DNA of 64,000 bases from Cristatella mucedo. Its lineage: Eukaryota > Bryozoa > Phylactolaemata > Cristatellidae. The notes below the pieces were generated by a model that was given only the letters and a program-made list of their open reading frames with translations, was not told where the DNA came from and did no database searches. Below are positions 34,985-46,806 of the stretch, one piece after another (within the stretch, counting starts at the first letter, position 1; the number at the start of each line of letters is the position of its first letter). Position numbers and translations under genes: made by a program. Where the stretch lies: positions 835,001-899,000 of the forward strand of contig WPIO01000136.1 of assembly GCA_009760855.2 (NCBI GenBank), given 5' to 3'.

Positions 34985-35910
34985 CGGTTAGTGAGTTTGA
35001 TTTTTATATAATTGGATATTTGATGCAAATTTTCTTAAACTGAATGATATAAAAAATAACTTACTAGCCATGGGCAAACCAAGTGTGATTCAGAAATTGG
35101 ATAGGCTAACGCTCAAAATCGGCTCTGCCAGCAGATCTTCTGTTGAATCTGCACGAAATCTAGGTGTTATGTTCCAAAGTGACCTTTCGTTAGATGACCA
35201 CATCAGCTCCACAATCAAGTCTGCCTACTTTCAGCTACATGACATTGCTAAAATTCGGGCTTGTTTAGATAGGGACACCACATCCAAGTTGATCCATGCA
35301 TTCGTGACATCCTTCATCCTCGTCTTGATCCTCATCTTGACTTCTGTGACTCACTGCTTGCTGGCCTACCGGCATGCACAATCAGGTGGTGCAAAATCCT
35401 GCAGCTAGGCTTGTCTGTCGTGAGCGTTGCAGTTGCCACATCACACCACTTCTTGCTGACCTGCACTGGCTCCCAGTCAAGCAAGGCATCGACTTCAAGG
35501 TTCGGTCACTCACTCTTAGGTCCCTTCATCTTTTGGCTCCAACATACCTATCAGATCTACTCCCCCACTAGGCTACGCATCGTATCACCGGATTTTCGGT
35601 GGAATCTAATCGTTTAGCTATACCTCGTACGAACATCAAAGCCTTCTGAGACCGTGCCTTTAATTCGTATGCTCCCAAAGCCTGGAATTTGCTCCCGACC
35701 CACGTGAAACGTTTCCTGACATGACGACATTTACAACGAAGCTTAAAGCACTCCTGTTTATTACAGCATTTAGTGGATCTTTTCGATTCGTGCTTCGTGT
35801 ACATATTCGTGCTTAGACTATTACTGCTGCTTGCAGATGTTACCACCGATCATTTGGTAATGCTTTCTATACAGCACCTGTAAAGTGCCTTGAAAGAGAT
35901 TCAGTTCACC
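34985..35910 (+). mobile_element. L2-like LINE, partial
   Basis: Starts inside the RT region (ATGGGCAAACCAAGTGTGAT) and contains RNLGVMFQSDLSLDDHISST. A small deletion at about 35385 shifts the frame; it continues with [20 protein letters not shown] and a truncated 3' UTR. The (ATT)n tail is missing: the copy runs out in GATTCAGTTCACCTG at about 35911. Confidence 0.85.
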
Positions 35911-36077
35911 TGTCCGATCACGGCTCGGGGCATCTCGTTGTTTGCATCCCTAGGAATCTGATGTTCGTTAATATTCGACATATCGTGCCTTGCAGGAATG
36001 TTTAATGGCAATCCCAGATAGTAAATTCACTGGTGATGACACCGGAAGTCACTGTTCCCCTCTCACGTGCTTTGCAG

Positions 36078-36278
36078 GCTTGTCAGGAGCTGGAACGATA
36101 CGGCGGCGTGGCAGTTGATGGCAGGCTGGCAAGGCTGGCAGCACGGTGTGACAGAATGCGAGAAGCTGCTGACGCAAGTGCTCCAGCCAATGGCTTACGA
36201 GAGGCCTCGCCCTATGTGTATCCTTCTCTTTGGACTGGGTGGGGCTCGCTTGCCAATTTTAGATTTACCTGTGGCTGA
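36078..36278 (+). CDS. Candidate (terminal?) exon, helical
   Basis: Acceptor CACGTGCTTTGCAG. In phase 0, matching the exon ending at 33478, it reads ACQELERYGGVAVDGRLARL AARCDRMREAADASAPANG and then continues to TGA at 36276-36278. The first 40 residues look coding; the last 26 may instead lie beyond an unseen donor. A second frame is also open through 36312, so the frame is not certain. Confidence 0.4.
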   Translation, partial: ACQELERYGGVAVDGRLARLAARCDRMREAADASAPANGLREASPYVYPSLWTGWGSLANFRFTCG

Positions 36279-36371
36279 AACAAAAGATAAGTTTGTTGAT
36301 TGTACCGAATGATTAGCCCTGCAGTGTCCGGGCTGTTTGGGTATTGCCACAGCTAGCTGCCGGCTGGTTGG

Positions 36372-36647
36372 TTGCGTTATAGCCGTGGTGTTGTTGCTGT
36401 GGGGCCGTTCATCGATGAGCATCCTGTCCCCCCCCCCCCACTGTCGAATGAATTCGAGCTCTCCACTGGGCCGGTTCCATCGTGTCCTCCTTCGGACAAC
36501 AAGGCCCCTCACAGGCTCCCAACGGCTGGTTCCTTTTCCGGGCCCCACCCACTTGCTGCTCTGGCTAAAGAAGCAGCTGCCTACAGGCATGGGAAGGCAC
36601 CTCTGTCTGTCCCGAGCCTGTCTATCTGGCGCCATTTCGCTGGCTGA
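36372..36647 (+). CDS. Possible proline-rich coding segment
   Basis: A 91-codon frame, preceded by GTTGCGTTATAG as a possible acceptor, encodes PFIDEHPVPPPPLSNEFELS, GSFSGPHPLAALAKEAAAYR and more before TGA. The even amino-acid make-up is suggestive, but overlapping frames are also open and the run of C at 36428-36439 makes the sequence unsure. No family recognised. Confidence 0.2.
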   Translation: MRYSRGVVAVGPFIDEHPVPPPPLSNEFELSTGPVPSCPPSDNKAPHRLPTAGSFSGPHPLAALAKEAAAYRHGKAPLSVPSLSIWRHFAG

Positions 36648-37106
36648 TTGTTTTCTGTCAAAGGCCAGCATTCCGGCTTTGGCAGCATGCAAAAGAAGCC
36701 TGCTAGTGGCACCTTGCTGCGCTTGTCATTAGCTATGAGTCGCCGAGCTGTACAGCAGCAGGGGAAGCAAGTAGCAGGAGGCGACCGACCGAGGTGGACT
36801 GCTGGCTGCTGCAGCAAGGCAGCAACAGCAAATAACTGAACCGCAGGTGGCTGAGTGGAATGGCAGGCCGAGGTGGGGGTCTGGCCGTAGGGTGACTGAT
36901 GGCTTCTCTATCTTCTTTATACTGAGGATTAAAGGTCCGATCTAGCCAGTGGAACTTGTTGACCTCATCCCAGTGACTCCGACATACCTCGATCTCAGTC
37001 GGTGTGTGCCTCGAAGGCCAGCAGCAAAGACTCAGCCTGGCTGAGACCAGATGGCTGTGACCGAAAGGAGTCACCACTCGAGCTTGCTAGAGCACCGACC
37101 CCTTAT

Positions 37107-37178
37107 AATAATAATAATAATAATTCACTTGATAAAGCGCCCTCAGAGAACTTAATCTCTCTCTAGGCGCTTTACCCT
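37107..37178 (-). mobile_element. L2-like LINE 3' tail
   Basis: Minus-strand stem-loop AAAGCGCCTAGAGAGAGATT...GGGCGCTTTATCAAGTG with an (ATT)n tail; no coding part. Confidence 0.8.
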
Positions 37179-37913
37179 TGATGCATGCCATAGGCCCACC
37201 TTACTTCGAGCCGTTCGATTGAAGCCCTGAGACCTCCCCCCCCCCCCCCAGTGGCTATTATGTTCTATGTGCTGCTTCTCTGTGCAAGGGATCTGAAATG
37301 AGAGACGATAAGACGACCTCCTCTGGCGCCAAGGCAGCCATCGTTCGTCTGAGTGTAGGCTGCACAAATATCGTACAATGACATCGAGGACCGCAACTCT
37401 GATAAGTGGTGATAGTGTAACCGTGAGGGGGCGTTCACGTGCTGCCCGTTATGGTCATTACGTGCAGGAATGGGGCAACCGTGACGTTAAATCTGCCGCT
37501 GTGAGCAAATGATTGTGCCACTTGGGCGTTGCCCGCACACTCCTGCTGCTACGCACAGCGCTGTGGCGCCTGCAGCGGAGGACTCGGTCCTTCGGGGCTC
37601 TTGCTGTTAAGAGGTTTCACGCGGCTTCGGCGAGGTCTCTCACCGGCTTCTAGCAGCTCCTGGCTCGAAGCATCGACGAGACCTGTTCCCTCCTCGATGA
37701 GGCCGGAGACAAGGAAACTTTGTGAAAAGAAGGGGTGTGTCATGTACGGCACCGATTCATGTGAGCTGTGGTACCAAGCCAAGCAAGCAATGCCATCGGC
37801 AGCTATGACATGCAGCTGAGATGGAGCTGAGTTCTTCCCCCCCCCCAGCTAGCCCCATCGTTTCGTTGTGATTCTCGTGACCTGCAACGTGTGTGCCAGT
37901 GTGTGGCTGCATG
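37179..37913. other. No supported gene
   Basis: GC-richer unique sequence with overlapping short frames on both strands and none convincing. Confidence 0.35.
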
Positions 37914-37944
37914 TGTGTGTGTGTGTGTGTGCCAGTGTGTGCCA

Positions 37945-37977
<33 letters not shown>

Positions 37978-38032
37978 CGCGTGTGCGTGCGTGTGTTTGT
38001 GTGTGTGTGTGTTTGTGTGTGTGCGCGTGTGC
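37914..38032. repeat. (GT)n / (GCGC) microsatellite
   Basis: GT runs with GCCAGT and GCGCGCGC interruptions; the frames across it are artefacts. Confidence 0.93.
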
Positions 38033-39228
38033 TCACCCACGCATCATGTGCACGCGAAAGTATATGCTGAGGCAAGTGTGTGCACGTGCTCATGTGTGTG
38101 ACCGGATGTGTTCGAGAGCGTGGAAGGCAGCCGTAAGATAACATGCTCTGCTGAGCAAGCAGTCGATAGCAGTCGAAATATCAGGTGGGAGCAGGCAGCA
38201 ACTTATGTTTGCTTTGCCCGAGCAATAAGGCTGTGAAGGGGTTTGCGGATGTACTGACACACCTCGCCCCTGCAGTGAGTTTCCATTGTTATGTTCAAAG
38301 TGCAAACATCTCTAGCCATGTGCTGGTAGTGGTGTGAAATTGTCCTGCTGCCTTCTTGGTAGCTTGGAAAATTGCAAACAAGCAAAAACAAGGCCAATCT
38401 GTTGTGGTGCTAGCGTCAGCACTGAAGCTCTTGTCCATGCCCAAGCTTAGAGCCTAGGCAGTGGCAGCTGCAAAGAACCGGCATCGATCAGGTGAGATCA
38501 ATGCAGCTGCCGGATCCGGCTTCAGTTCGGCGATCGAGTAACAGGTGCTGAACTCCCTCGATTACATATTGTGCTGCAATAAGACAAAGACGTCTATGGT
38601 GGCTTTCGTTATTGACACCATGACCCGATGAATTAATGTCATGTGCGTGTTTGTTAGCATGAGCACAGGACTTCATTTACTAGCAGCCGTGATTATCTTG
38701 CTTGTCAGTGACGTCTCTTGTTAGAATCTGCCAGACGGGCTAAAAAGTAGCTAGGCTGGGTAATCAGAACGTCTAGCAAAGGAGCTGACAAATAAGGCCA
38801 AAAACCCGAGCTCTGGTCTGCAGCTATGTTTGGCTTGGCTTGTGTGGGAGCCAGCCATCACCTAACTGTCGAGCTTCGGTGACTCGTGAGACTCATTGGC
38901 ACAAGCACACATAACAAACCGGGCAGACTTTGAGATCTGTACTTCCCCACAGCCTTACCTATCGGGATGTGTAAAGCATCAACTTGTCAAGCACGTATGT
39001 ACAGCCAACCAAGTATGCTAATCAAGCAAGTGTGTCATCTGAAAGAATGTGTCGGTTAGGCACACATATTGATGTTTGGAGGGGGAAGGCATGCATGCCT
39101 TCGAATGCAATTGCTATTTACCTGTACACTCTTGGATCACGGCCATCTAGCCTCGGATGTTGCCACCCTCAAATCGCTCTGATGCAAGTGTTTGCATGTG
39201 CACATAGATGCAAGTGTATGTGTGAATT
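38033..39228. other. No supported gene
   Basis: Unique sequence; nothing recognised. Confidence 0.35.
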
Positions 39229-39294
39229 TGTGTGTGTGTGTGTGTGTGCGCACAGACAAGTGTGTATGTGTGTGTGTGTGTGTGTGTGCGCGCG
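39229..39294. repeat. (GT)n microsatellite
   Basis: Two GT runs around a CGCACAGACA interruption. Confidence 0.9.
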
Positions 39295-41326
39295 CGCCCT
39301 CGCAGGTGTACGTACGTGTTAATATGTATGGCCCCGAATATTTGGCAACAATCTGGTCAGTGTGCCCCATGTTTCAAGGTCTTGGGGTGAATGAGTGTAC
39401 ACATATCACTTGCTGCGCAGACGATTGCGCGTTGCCACACAATTTCTGCTCTGGCTCACTCCCTCGCTCCCTCCATCGCCTCATGCTTATCTGTACCGGC
39501 TCTTCCTGGAGAAGACGAGCTGCTGAGCGTCGGTCCAATTGGTCGGTCCAATTGGTCGGTCCGTCCTCGATGCCTGGCTATTCGCTATCTGTACCGACGG
39601 CCACGTGGTTTGGGGCGTTTGCGTGCGAATCGTCGCTCTAGCAAATATCAGACGGCCGCCATGCGCGGCTGCACTTGCGCAGCTGCATTCTAGTAGAGGG
39701 TGCCTCTGGTCAGAGAGTTTTAGCCGGGGCTTCCTGTGGCTCGCACCCGCAATGTAGCCCCTCTGGTACGCTCGCTGCCTGCTACTGATCTGAAAGGCGA
39801 TGGCCGCCATCTCGTCGCAACCGTCTTTAACCGAGAGGTGCAGACATGCAGGGCCAGTGGTGCTTCGCCTGCCGGAGGCTTGCCTCCACCTCTCTCACCA
39901 GCTGGTGTAGGCAAGCGCCGGCTGGCTTCTGTCCGTATAGGAAGGAGGCAGTGTGTCCAGCAAGCCGGAACATCAAAATTGCGACAGACAGAAATCGGCA
40001 CACGGCTCTCACCGACGTAAAGAAAATTGCTACTAAAATTGCAACGAGCCTTTGTTTGGCATGCCGAATCGCCTCATTTTTTGAAAGCTGTTACTGACTA
40101 ATTGTTTCTGCCTTGTAGCTGCAATAAATTATGTGCCGGCTACGATAGCAACACGAGACTGTTCAGCCAGGAGCTTAGATGGCTGGCTGATAAGAAAGTT
40201 TGGTTAATTATCAAGTACAGTTCGTCTGATTCAATAGCATTATTGAATAGCAGAGTCTTGGCAGCAGTCGCTGCAGCCGGGAACTTGGGCTGCCTGACGA
40301 CATGGCCACCTATAGGCTTGTAGGCCACTATTAGGCCAAAAGGGGTGGGTGCTGCTGCCGCTGCTTGCAGGGGGCCGATGCTCTGTGAGCTGAGCCTTGT
40401 GCCACCTCTAGTGGCAATGGGTGGGGTTTGCGTTCAAAATGTCTGCAACTGACCACCGGCTCCTGATCTGACCGTTTGAAGCCAGCGCTATTAATTAGCT
40501 GCTCGGTAATAATAATGTATTTCGGAAGGCTCGGTGGAGTAGGCTTAACCAGCCGCTTACCTAGCGGCATAACCTACCACGTAATGCTCGGTGCCGCAGG
40601 CAGCCACGAAACTAGCGTTTCTGGCGCTGACCTACTCACCGTTACTAAAGGGGGTCGTGATTCCACAGCATGAATTGGAAAGCCAGACACAAATTGGGGG
40701 TTTTACTGAGCTTTATTTGCAAGCACACAAAGTCGCTGTGCGCCTAGCTCGGTTGTATCTCAATGCTCTCAACAGCACAAACGCACTTGCGGAGGGAATA
40801 CGTTCCCGAACTTAGGCTACCTGCGTCTATTGTGGGGAACGACCCTAACAAGACGAGGAGCCTGAACCGGAGCCTAGACCCTAACTGGAGAACTAGGGCT
40901 CCGCTTCCACCTTACGGCAGGAATACCTCATATACTACGCCAAGCACTCTTGGTGAGACCACGTGCATGCGCATACACACAGAACACAAAATGAGAGCTC
41001 GGGCGCCAACTACGCCTAGCTCGCACCGGCAAATCCCTATGCCGAGACCACGTGCTAGCGCGAACGCACAAAACACGAAAGAACACACAAAATGCCAGCT
41101 CGGGCGCGATACGACCGTATTCGGTGGCTTCCGCCGAATCCTCCCGTGCTGGCTCGTCCTGTCCCTCAATCACCGGCGAACAGCCCGCCCTCCTCCCTAG
41201 CTTTCAGAGAAACAAGTCCGGCAACTAGCCGAGACAGCGTCGAGATGAAGAGGGAGATGAAGAAGAAGCGGGAGATGAAGAAGAGAGACCTAGCCAGCGG
41301 CGCCCTATCATTATATTAAAGACCGT
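39295..41326. other. No supported gene
   Basis: Two kilobases with many overlapping short frames. A local tandem of GGTCGGTCCAATT occurs at about 39530-39560. No splice-supported exon. Confidence 0.35.
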
Positions 41327-41660
41327 TGGCGACAGAAGCTTTAGCTCTGCAGGTCCTAGGCTGTGGAACTCGCTTCCACAATTCTTACGAAACAACGACT
41401 ACTCTCCTACTGCCGACTATAGCTCATCCTTTTCAGCAGTCCTGAGCTGCTACTTCCATGCTAATCACTACCTCAACTGCTCTCCTGACTCTGCTATGCT
41501 TCCCACTTTCTCTTTGCTGCGTGAGACGAAGTCTGTTGGCTACCGAATGCGTACCGAAAGCCGCTTAGGCTATGAGTTCGCTATACAAAACTCTCCTGCG
41601 TAACACCCACATGGTCTGTATGACTTTGTGGAGTTACAGACGAAGATACATTACATTAAG
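41327..41660 (+). mobile_element. Second LINE family, 3' end (copy 1)
   Basis: The start encodes a typical non-LTR C-terminus (GDRSFSSAGPRLWNSLPQFL). A 3' UTR with CTGAGCTGCTACTTCCATGC and ACCGAAAGCCGCTTAGGCTA follows. Two more copies of this 3' UTR lie at 45600 and 55955, all on the plus strand. It is distinct from the L2-like family with the (ATT)n tail. Confidence 0.7.
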
Positions 41661-41982
41661 TAGCCGGGACAATGGGGTTGACAACACAGCCAATATCAAT
41701 CGCCTCTGTGCCCCTGCTCACAGCTCGAGAACGGAGATGCTCTTCACCCACTTCTTTTGTTCTCACGGCAACCGTCCAGCAAATTTAGGATGGCTGGTGG
41801 GGGTGGGCAAGCGTCGCCCTATTCTCAAATTGCTAGCCGGGACTATAGGGTTGACAGGCCAGCCAATATCGATCACCTTATTGCCCTACTACGATGGCTG
41901 CGTCCTCTTGCTCTAGGACAGAGGTGTTTCCTGCTGAGCTATTCTAGTGCTCTAAAACTGAGTCAGGCCGGTGCTGTACTAC

Positions 41983-42310
41983 AATAATAATAAGAATATG
42001 TTTCTATAGTACCTTCAGAGAACTGAATCTCTTTCTAGGCCCGCGTACTGTATAGAAAGCATTCCCAAATGATTGGTGGTATCATCGGCAAGCAACAGGT
42101 ACGGTGTAGGAATACACACGAAGACGAATATATAGTTCATTTGTATAGCGCCCTGAGAGAACTTAATCACTACTCAGGCGCTTCACATGTGCCTCGGGGC
42201 TCGAGCCCACGACCTCAGCCAGACCTTGGTCGGGGCGAGCACCTTAACCGTTGGACCAAACCAGCTTGGCGAATCACAAAGACCGACTTAATGCTGTAAT
42301 AAACAGGTGT
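41983..42310 (-). mobile_element. L2-like LINE 3' end with nested SINE
   Basis: The minus-strand 3' UTR and tail (AATAATAATAAG end) are split at about 42128 by a SINE family A copy. The UTR resumes at 42272 with CACAAAGACCGACTTAATGC. Confidence 0.8.
42128..42273 (-). mobile_element. SINE family A copy nested in LINE
   Basis: A minus-strand copy, complete from GCCAAGCTGGTTTGGTCCAA to CGCTATACAAATGAACTATA. The short flanking repeat CGAAT is present on both sides. Confidence 0.87.
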
Positions 42311-45300
42311 GTTTTACGCCGGGCACACACACACACACAACGGCACAAGCATGTTTGCACACTAACCCTTCGGCCATCGAGAGCGGTCGTTCTGCAGCTT
42401 TTGCAAGAAAAGCCATTTTCAGCTGAGCCGCTATCACTATGGCAGGCTGTCATCCACCATGCCTACAAGTGCCCACACTCGACATGGCTAAAGTTTCAAT
42501 AAAGTTGAGTGCTGGCTAGCCGCGGGCGACTGCACTCAGGCGAGAGTTCACAGGGGTAAGCCGAGCTAGCTTCCCTATCCAGCCTTCTTCCGAATTTGCT
42601 ATCACTCCCAAATGCTGACCAAACTTAATCAAATCACTGGCATCCGGATTTACGAAGTGACCAACGTAGTAGTCCCGACTGCAGCTAGGTCGAGGCCTGC
42701 TGCCCTCAAGAGGTGGTGAACAGGGTCAAGGTACAGGTCAGGCCAAGGTTCGATGCGAGCCCCGACCCCTTCACCCACAGCCGTTCCCGTTGGTGTTTCA
42801 GTGCATAGGCCAGCACCAGCTGAGTTTTGCCAAAAAAGCACGGGCTCCGACCATACAGTTGGGGCTGAGTGCCATTAATCGTGCATTCATCATGCACGCA
42901 TGGCATGCCGCCTTGCTTGCCAAGGCTATCCTTTAAAGATCCGGCGGCTCAGCTTTCTACCCTGGCTGCTGGCTCCAACGAAATAAGAGCTCTGCTCTCG
43001 GGTAGCCTCGGCAAGCAAACACTTGGTAGCTCTCGAAAACCCGTTCGTGCCCTGCCTTTGAACGTTTCTGATCCCGTTTACCAGCCAACCTGTGCAAATT
43101 AAGAGAATCCCTACTCGCTCATATAGCTTCCTCCTCCTCCTCCTCCTCGCCCATCTTTGTCTCAGGTAGTTCGAAGAGTGCAGCAGCAGCAGCAGCTGAC
43201 TCGGCTGATTTCAACGGCAGATCTAGCTCTGACTAGCTGTTCCAGCTGGAGCAGTAGCATCGAAGATCAAAGAGAAGAGAAAAGATCAAAGAGATCTCAC
43301 TGGCGTCAACCGACTGCGACCAGCAGATGCCCCGGCTGTAGGCAACGGCCGGAGGCGACACACACACACCAGCTACAGGCACATGTTGCCTAGGCTATAG
43401 CTCTGACAAGCTTCGACCTTTTAAGCAACGCTTACAAGGCCGTCTTGCTACTGCCCTGCCTCGGTCTTCCTTCTAGTAGGAAGTGTACACGGTTGGTTTG
43501 CCTTCCGTATGGCTTCCTCCTAGCTCCCTCACCCTTGGAGGCCCATCAAGAACGACACCATTTTGAAGTCGTTAGTGACCGACCTCCCAGCCAACTCACC
43601 ATATTTCCGGGCATTCTGCGATACCTTGATACTGGTTTAGTCCTCTTTGAGGTGCCCAGAGTGAACTATAGGCAGAGAATGGTGCTTGTTACCGTTACAA
43701 AGCATCGCAGGCTCCTTGATGAACTGTCTATGAATAGGCAACAGTCACTCTGGTTGTAGGCGATTCCTACTGCATCTAATAGACCGGCCACATTGTTTAC
43801 AGAAGCACGGGCCGTCCTAGCAACTGAAGAAGGGGTGGGGGAAAAGTTAGTGACCGCTTCTCTGAGCTCTTACTTTCACAATTTCATTGAGCCCAGATGT
43901 CAGAAGCTCAGCATTGGACTTTGTAAGGCCAATCGATGTCTGTGATCAGATCTTTGGGGTATATTGATATATATTGATCAGTATAGCTTTCTCTTCTCAG
44001 CCGCGTCTGTGAAATTGAAATGTGAATCTGCAGACTCCTCCCCTCCGTCTGACTTGCTGCACTTTCCTGAAGATGGTTGATCCCCTCTACGGAGGGGAGG
44101 CTCGGGGCAGTAAAGTACACATAGAATTAAGGGAGGCACGCCATTACCAGGGCGTTTGGTGGTAGCCACCGTGTAGAAGTAGCAGTTGCTTAAGTTCGCA
44201 CTCGGTTACCGCCGTATTCCTAGCATATAAAACTTAGCGCCGTCTTTGTTCCCACTGTACCAGCCTGAAAGCATACCATAATTATATAAATTAAAGATAT
44301 TTCACACATACCTAATATTGCATGAGAAATTTAATCTACCCACCAGCAATTGTTCACGTTACCGTCAAGTTCTCTTGCACTGTTCACATGTGAAATTATG
44401 TGTGAGGGGTTTGTCTTGATGACGACATGCAAGCCGAAATATGCCCTGTTGGCTCGAAATCTTAACAGGCGCTTTCACGGAGTAATTTTTTGCTTTTGTC
44501 ATAATACGTTGTGCGATCACATAGCAAAGTTCATCTGCTGCACGTAAGCAACCTCTTGATGCCATGTCAATCAAATAATCAATACAGCTGTTCATTATTC
44601 TTCTTCTACTCTAGAAGAACATAAAATAAAATGTTCGTTCAAGGCACCTGTACTGTTATACTTCCATGAACACAGCTCGGTAGTTTTATGTCTGTCTGAC
44701 CCTCGCTAATTCGCGTAGCGGTGTGCGTGAACTTGCCGTCGGCACCGCGCCTAACAGCAACCCGACGATTTCAAACCGGAGCATTTCATACTATAATTGT
44801 CCTTACCACAGACGTTTTTGCAAAACAATGCTGTATTCTATTTTTATAATAGCCAAAAAATTATTAGAAAACACATCTATACCCGAGGATTAAAAATGTT
44901 TGAAATCTGCTACTTAGTGTAATTGGTTGTTTGCCTTTCGCCTTAAGAGAACAAACTCTCTATCCAGTCGCTTTTCAATTCGCTCCAAGAGAATCAATAA
45001 CAAAGGGTTAGTGACATGCACGGCATCGAGCATGCAAGGCGAATTAGTATCATGCTTAGGTAGGCCTGCACGCTAAAGGAAACAAAAGGACACTCGAGGC
45101 TGCAGGCTGGTAAAACTTTAAGCTATTAAAGTGCACTGAATCGTGCACGGGTAACCAAGCAAAGCACGCAGGAGCAAAAAAGAGACCAGCTCACTGGGGG
45201 CAAAGGTAAAGCTGGCCCAGACAGAGCAGACGAGTTTTTAGTTGATGAGACTTAAAGAATGCATCAGGTCATCGCATGTAGTGGCCGTAGCAGGAAGCGA

Positions 45301-45599
45301 GTGCAAGACTTTAAGCGCTGCACACAGGCTCAAGTCTCGATCACCAAAATGTTTCAATTTAGTTCGGACGGGCAAGACGACCGGATGCTGATGAGCCGGG
45401 GCGGTGCGAGAGCTCGCTCGTCAAGCGTGGATGACGATTAGTTAGCCCGGCATAAACTTGCGAAGAGACCAGTCCGAGCAACTAGCAATAGAATCGATCC
45501 TAGTCTGCCAGCAAAGCTCAGGTAGCTGCTGACGAACCCGACCGGGAAGAGCTCGCTAGCCAGGACAAGCCGAGCCTGCCGCACAAAGCCCTAGCGTGA
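42311..45599. other. No supported gene
   Basis: Contains short (CA)n and (TCC)n runs and several frames of 60-104 codons without splice or domain support (for example 43445-43759 plus, 44365-44595 minus). Confidence 0.35.
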
Positions 45600-45825
45600 C
45601 GCTCAAACGAGCACTCGCTGACTGCTGCTACTTCAGCTCTACGCCTTCATGTGGATCAGCTGCCCTCCCCGATTTCTTCGTTTCAGCAGACGAAGCCTGC
45701 TAGGTACCACATGCACACCGAAACCCGCTTAGGTTCTGAGTGCCCTATACTCATCAGCGTAACACCAACCTAGTCTTTGTAGTTTGTGTTACAGACGGAG
45801 GGACGTTACATTGCATTAATTCGGC
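45600..45825 (+). mobile_element. Second LINE family, 3' UTR (copy 2)
   Basis: Shares ACCGAAACCCGCTTAGG, the CGTAACACCAACCTAGTCTT block and TTACAGACGGAGGGACGTTA with the copies at 41327 and 55955. Confidence 0.65.
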
Positions 45826-46573
45826 TACGGCAGCTGCTGCTCTCTCTCTTGCACTCACCCTGTCAGCATTCAGCAGCACTACTTAACCGCTGGAGAGCGT
45901 AGAACGGTCCTGCTGCTCTGCTTCGCCTATTCGGTCGGCCACTAGTAGGACCTGGAATATTTTCTTTTCTCCAATAGCTTTCGCACTAGCTGTGCCATTC
46001 TGCATCAACAATTGACCTCCCAAGTTGCTGGGCTCTGCATGTACTCCGCACTACGCTTTAGTCTGAGTGAACGGCACTCGACGACTGCTAACATTGCAGC
46101 TCAGCAAACAGAACTTGTAGTGCGGTGCATGATGGGAAATCGCTTCCGTTTTTCAGTATTAATGACCGACTACCGAATGCTCACGTAGGATACCGACCGC
46201 ACACGCTTGCACAACGAGAAATGAGCGCGTGCCGATGCTCTTTTTGACTGCCACTCTCTGCAGTGTGAGGACGGCAGCAGCGGCATGGGTCTCGTGTGGA
46301 GCTTGCAGCAGAAGAGGCGGCGTGAGGGTCAATCAGCGCATCCGGGAAACAGGAATCCAAGCCAACGGCGGGTATGGCACAATAGAGAACTTTCTATTCG
46401 AAGCGCCTGCAGGCTAGCATACATTTAGCAGATGCATATAATAGGACATCGAGAGAAAAACTAGACCGAAAAGTCGAATGCCGGATGAGAATTCGTGCAT
46501 CGGCGTGCATTGGAAGCAGCTATCGAGCCCACCGATTCGCACTGAGCGAGATTACGTCTTGTTTCATCTGCTG
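45826..46573. other. Downstream of EXT2, nothing recognised
   Basis: Contains the presumed EXT2 3' UTR on the minus strand. No AATAAA on that strand could be seen close to the stop. Confidence 0.35.
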
Positions 46574-46806
46574 CTATAAGCTACCCGTGTCGGGAAACAG
46601 CTTGACATCGTCGACGATCGAGTCGCCATAGAGGACGGGATCGGCGCGAAAGTCGACGGCAAGGAGCGGCATCACCCCAAAGTCACTCGTAAACTTCTTC
46701 ATGCACTCGTTGCGTTCGACCATGTACATGAGAATGTCGTTCGACAAGTTGCTATCCATCGAGCTGCGGAACTTCATGCGCTGCAGCACTTTAATGGGCG
46801 CCTTTC
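46574..46806 (-). CDS. EXT2 exon 2 (last coding exon)
   Basis: Acceptor TTTGCTTTGCAG at 46818-46807. The first two bases complete the Gly left by exon 1, giving NVTG-KAPIKV across the junction, as in EXT2 proteins. The exon encodes the GT64 end: RNECMKKFTSDFGVMPLLAV, DFRADPVLYGDSIVDDVKLF, PDTGSL. It lacks the cysteine pair (CPEC) that human EXT2 has after KFK; here the same place reads KFRSSMDSNLS and is two residues shorter. Confidence 0.93.

Noticed and set aside
36067-36312. Alternative frame through the 36078 exon
   Set aside because: Open, but it does not match the phase 0 end of the exon at 33478; kept only as a caveat.
39391-39693. Overlapping frames in GC-rich unique DNA
   Set aside because: Several frames are open at once on both strands and none has splice or domain support.
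44365-44595. 76-codon minus-strand frame
   Set aside because: Protein-like in places, but there is an equally open plus frame and no splice signals or known domain.
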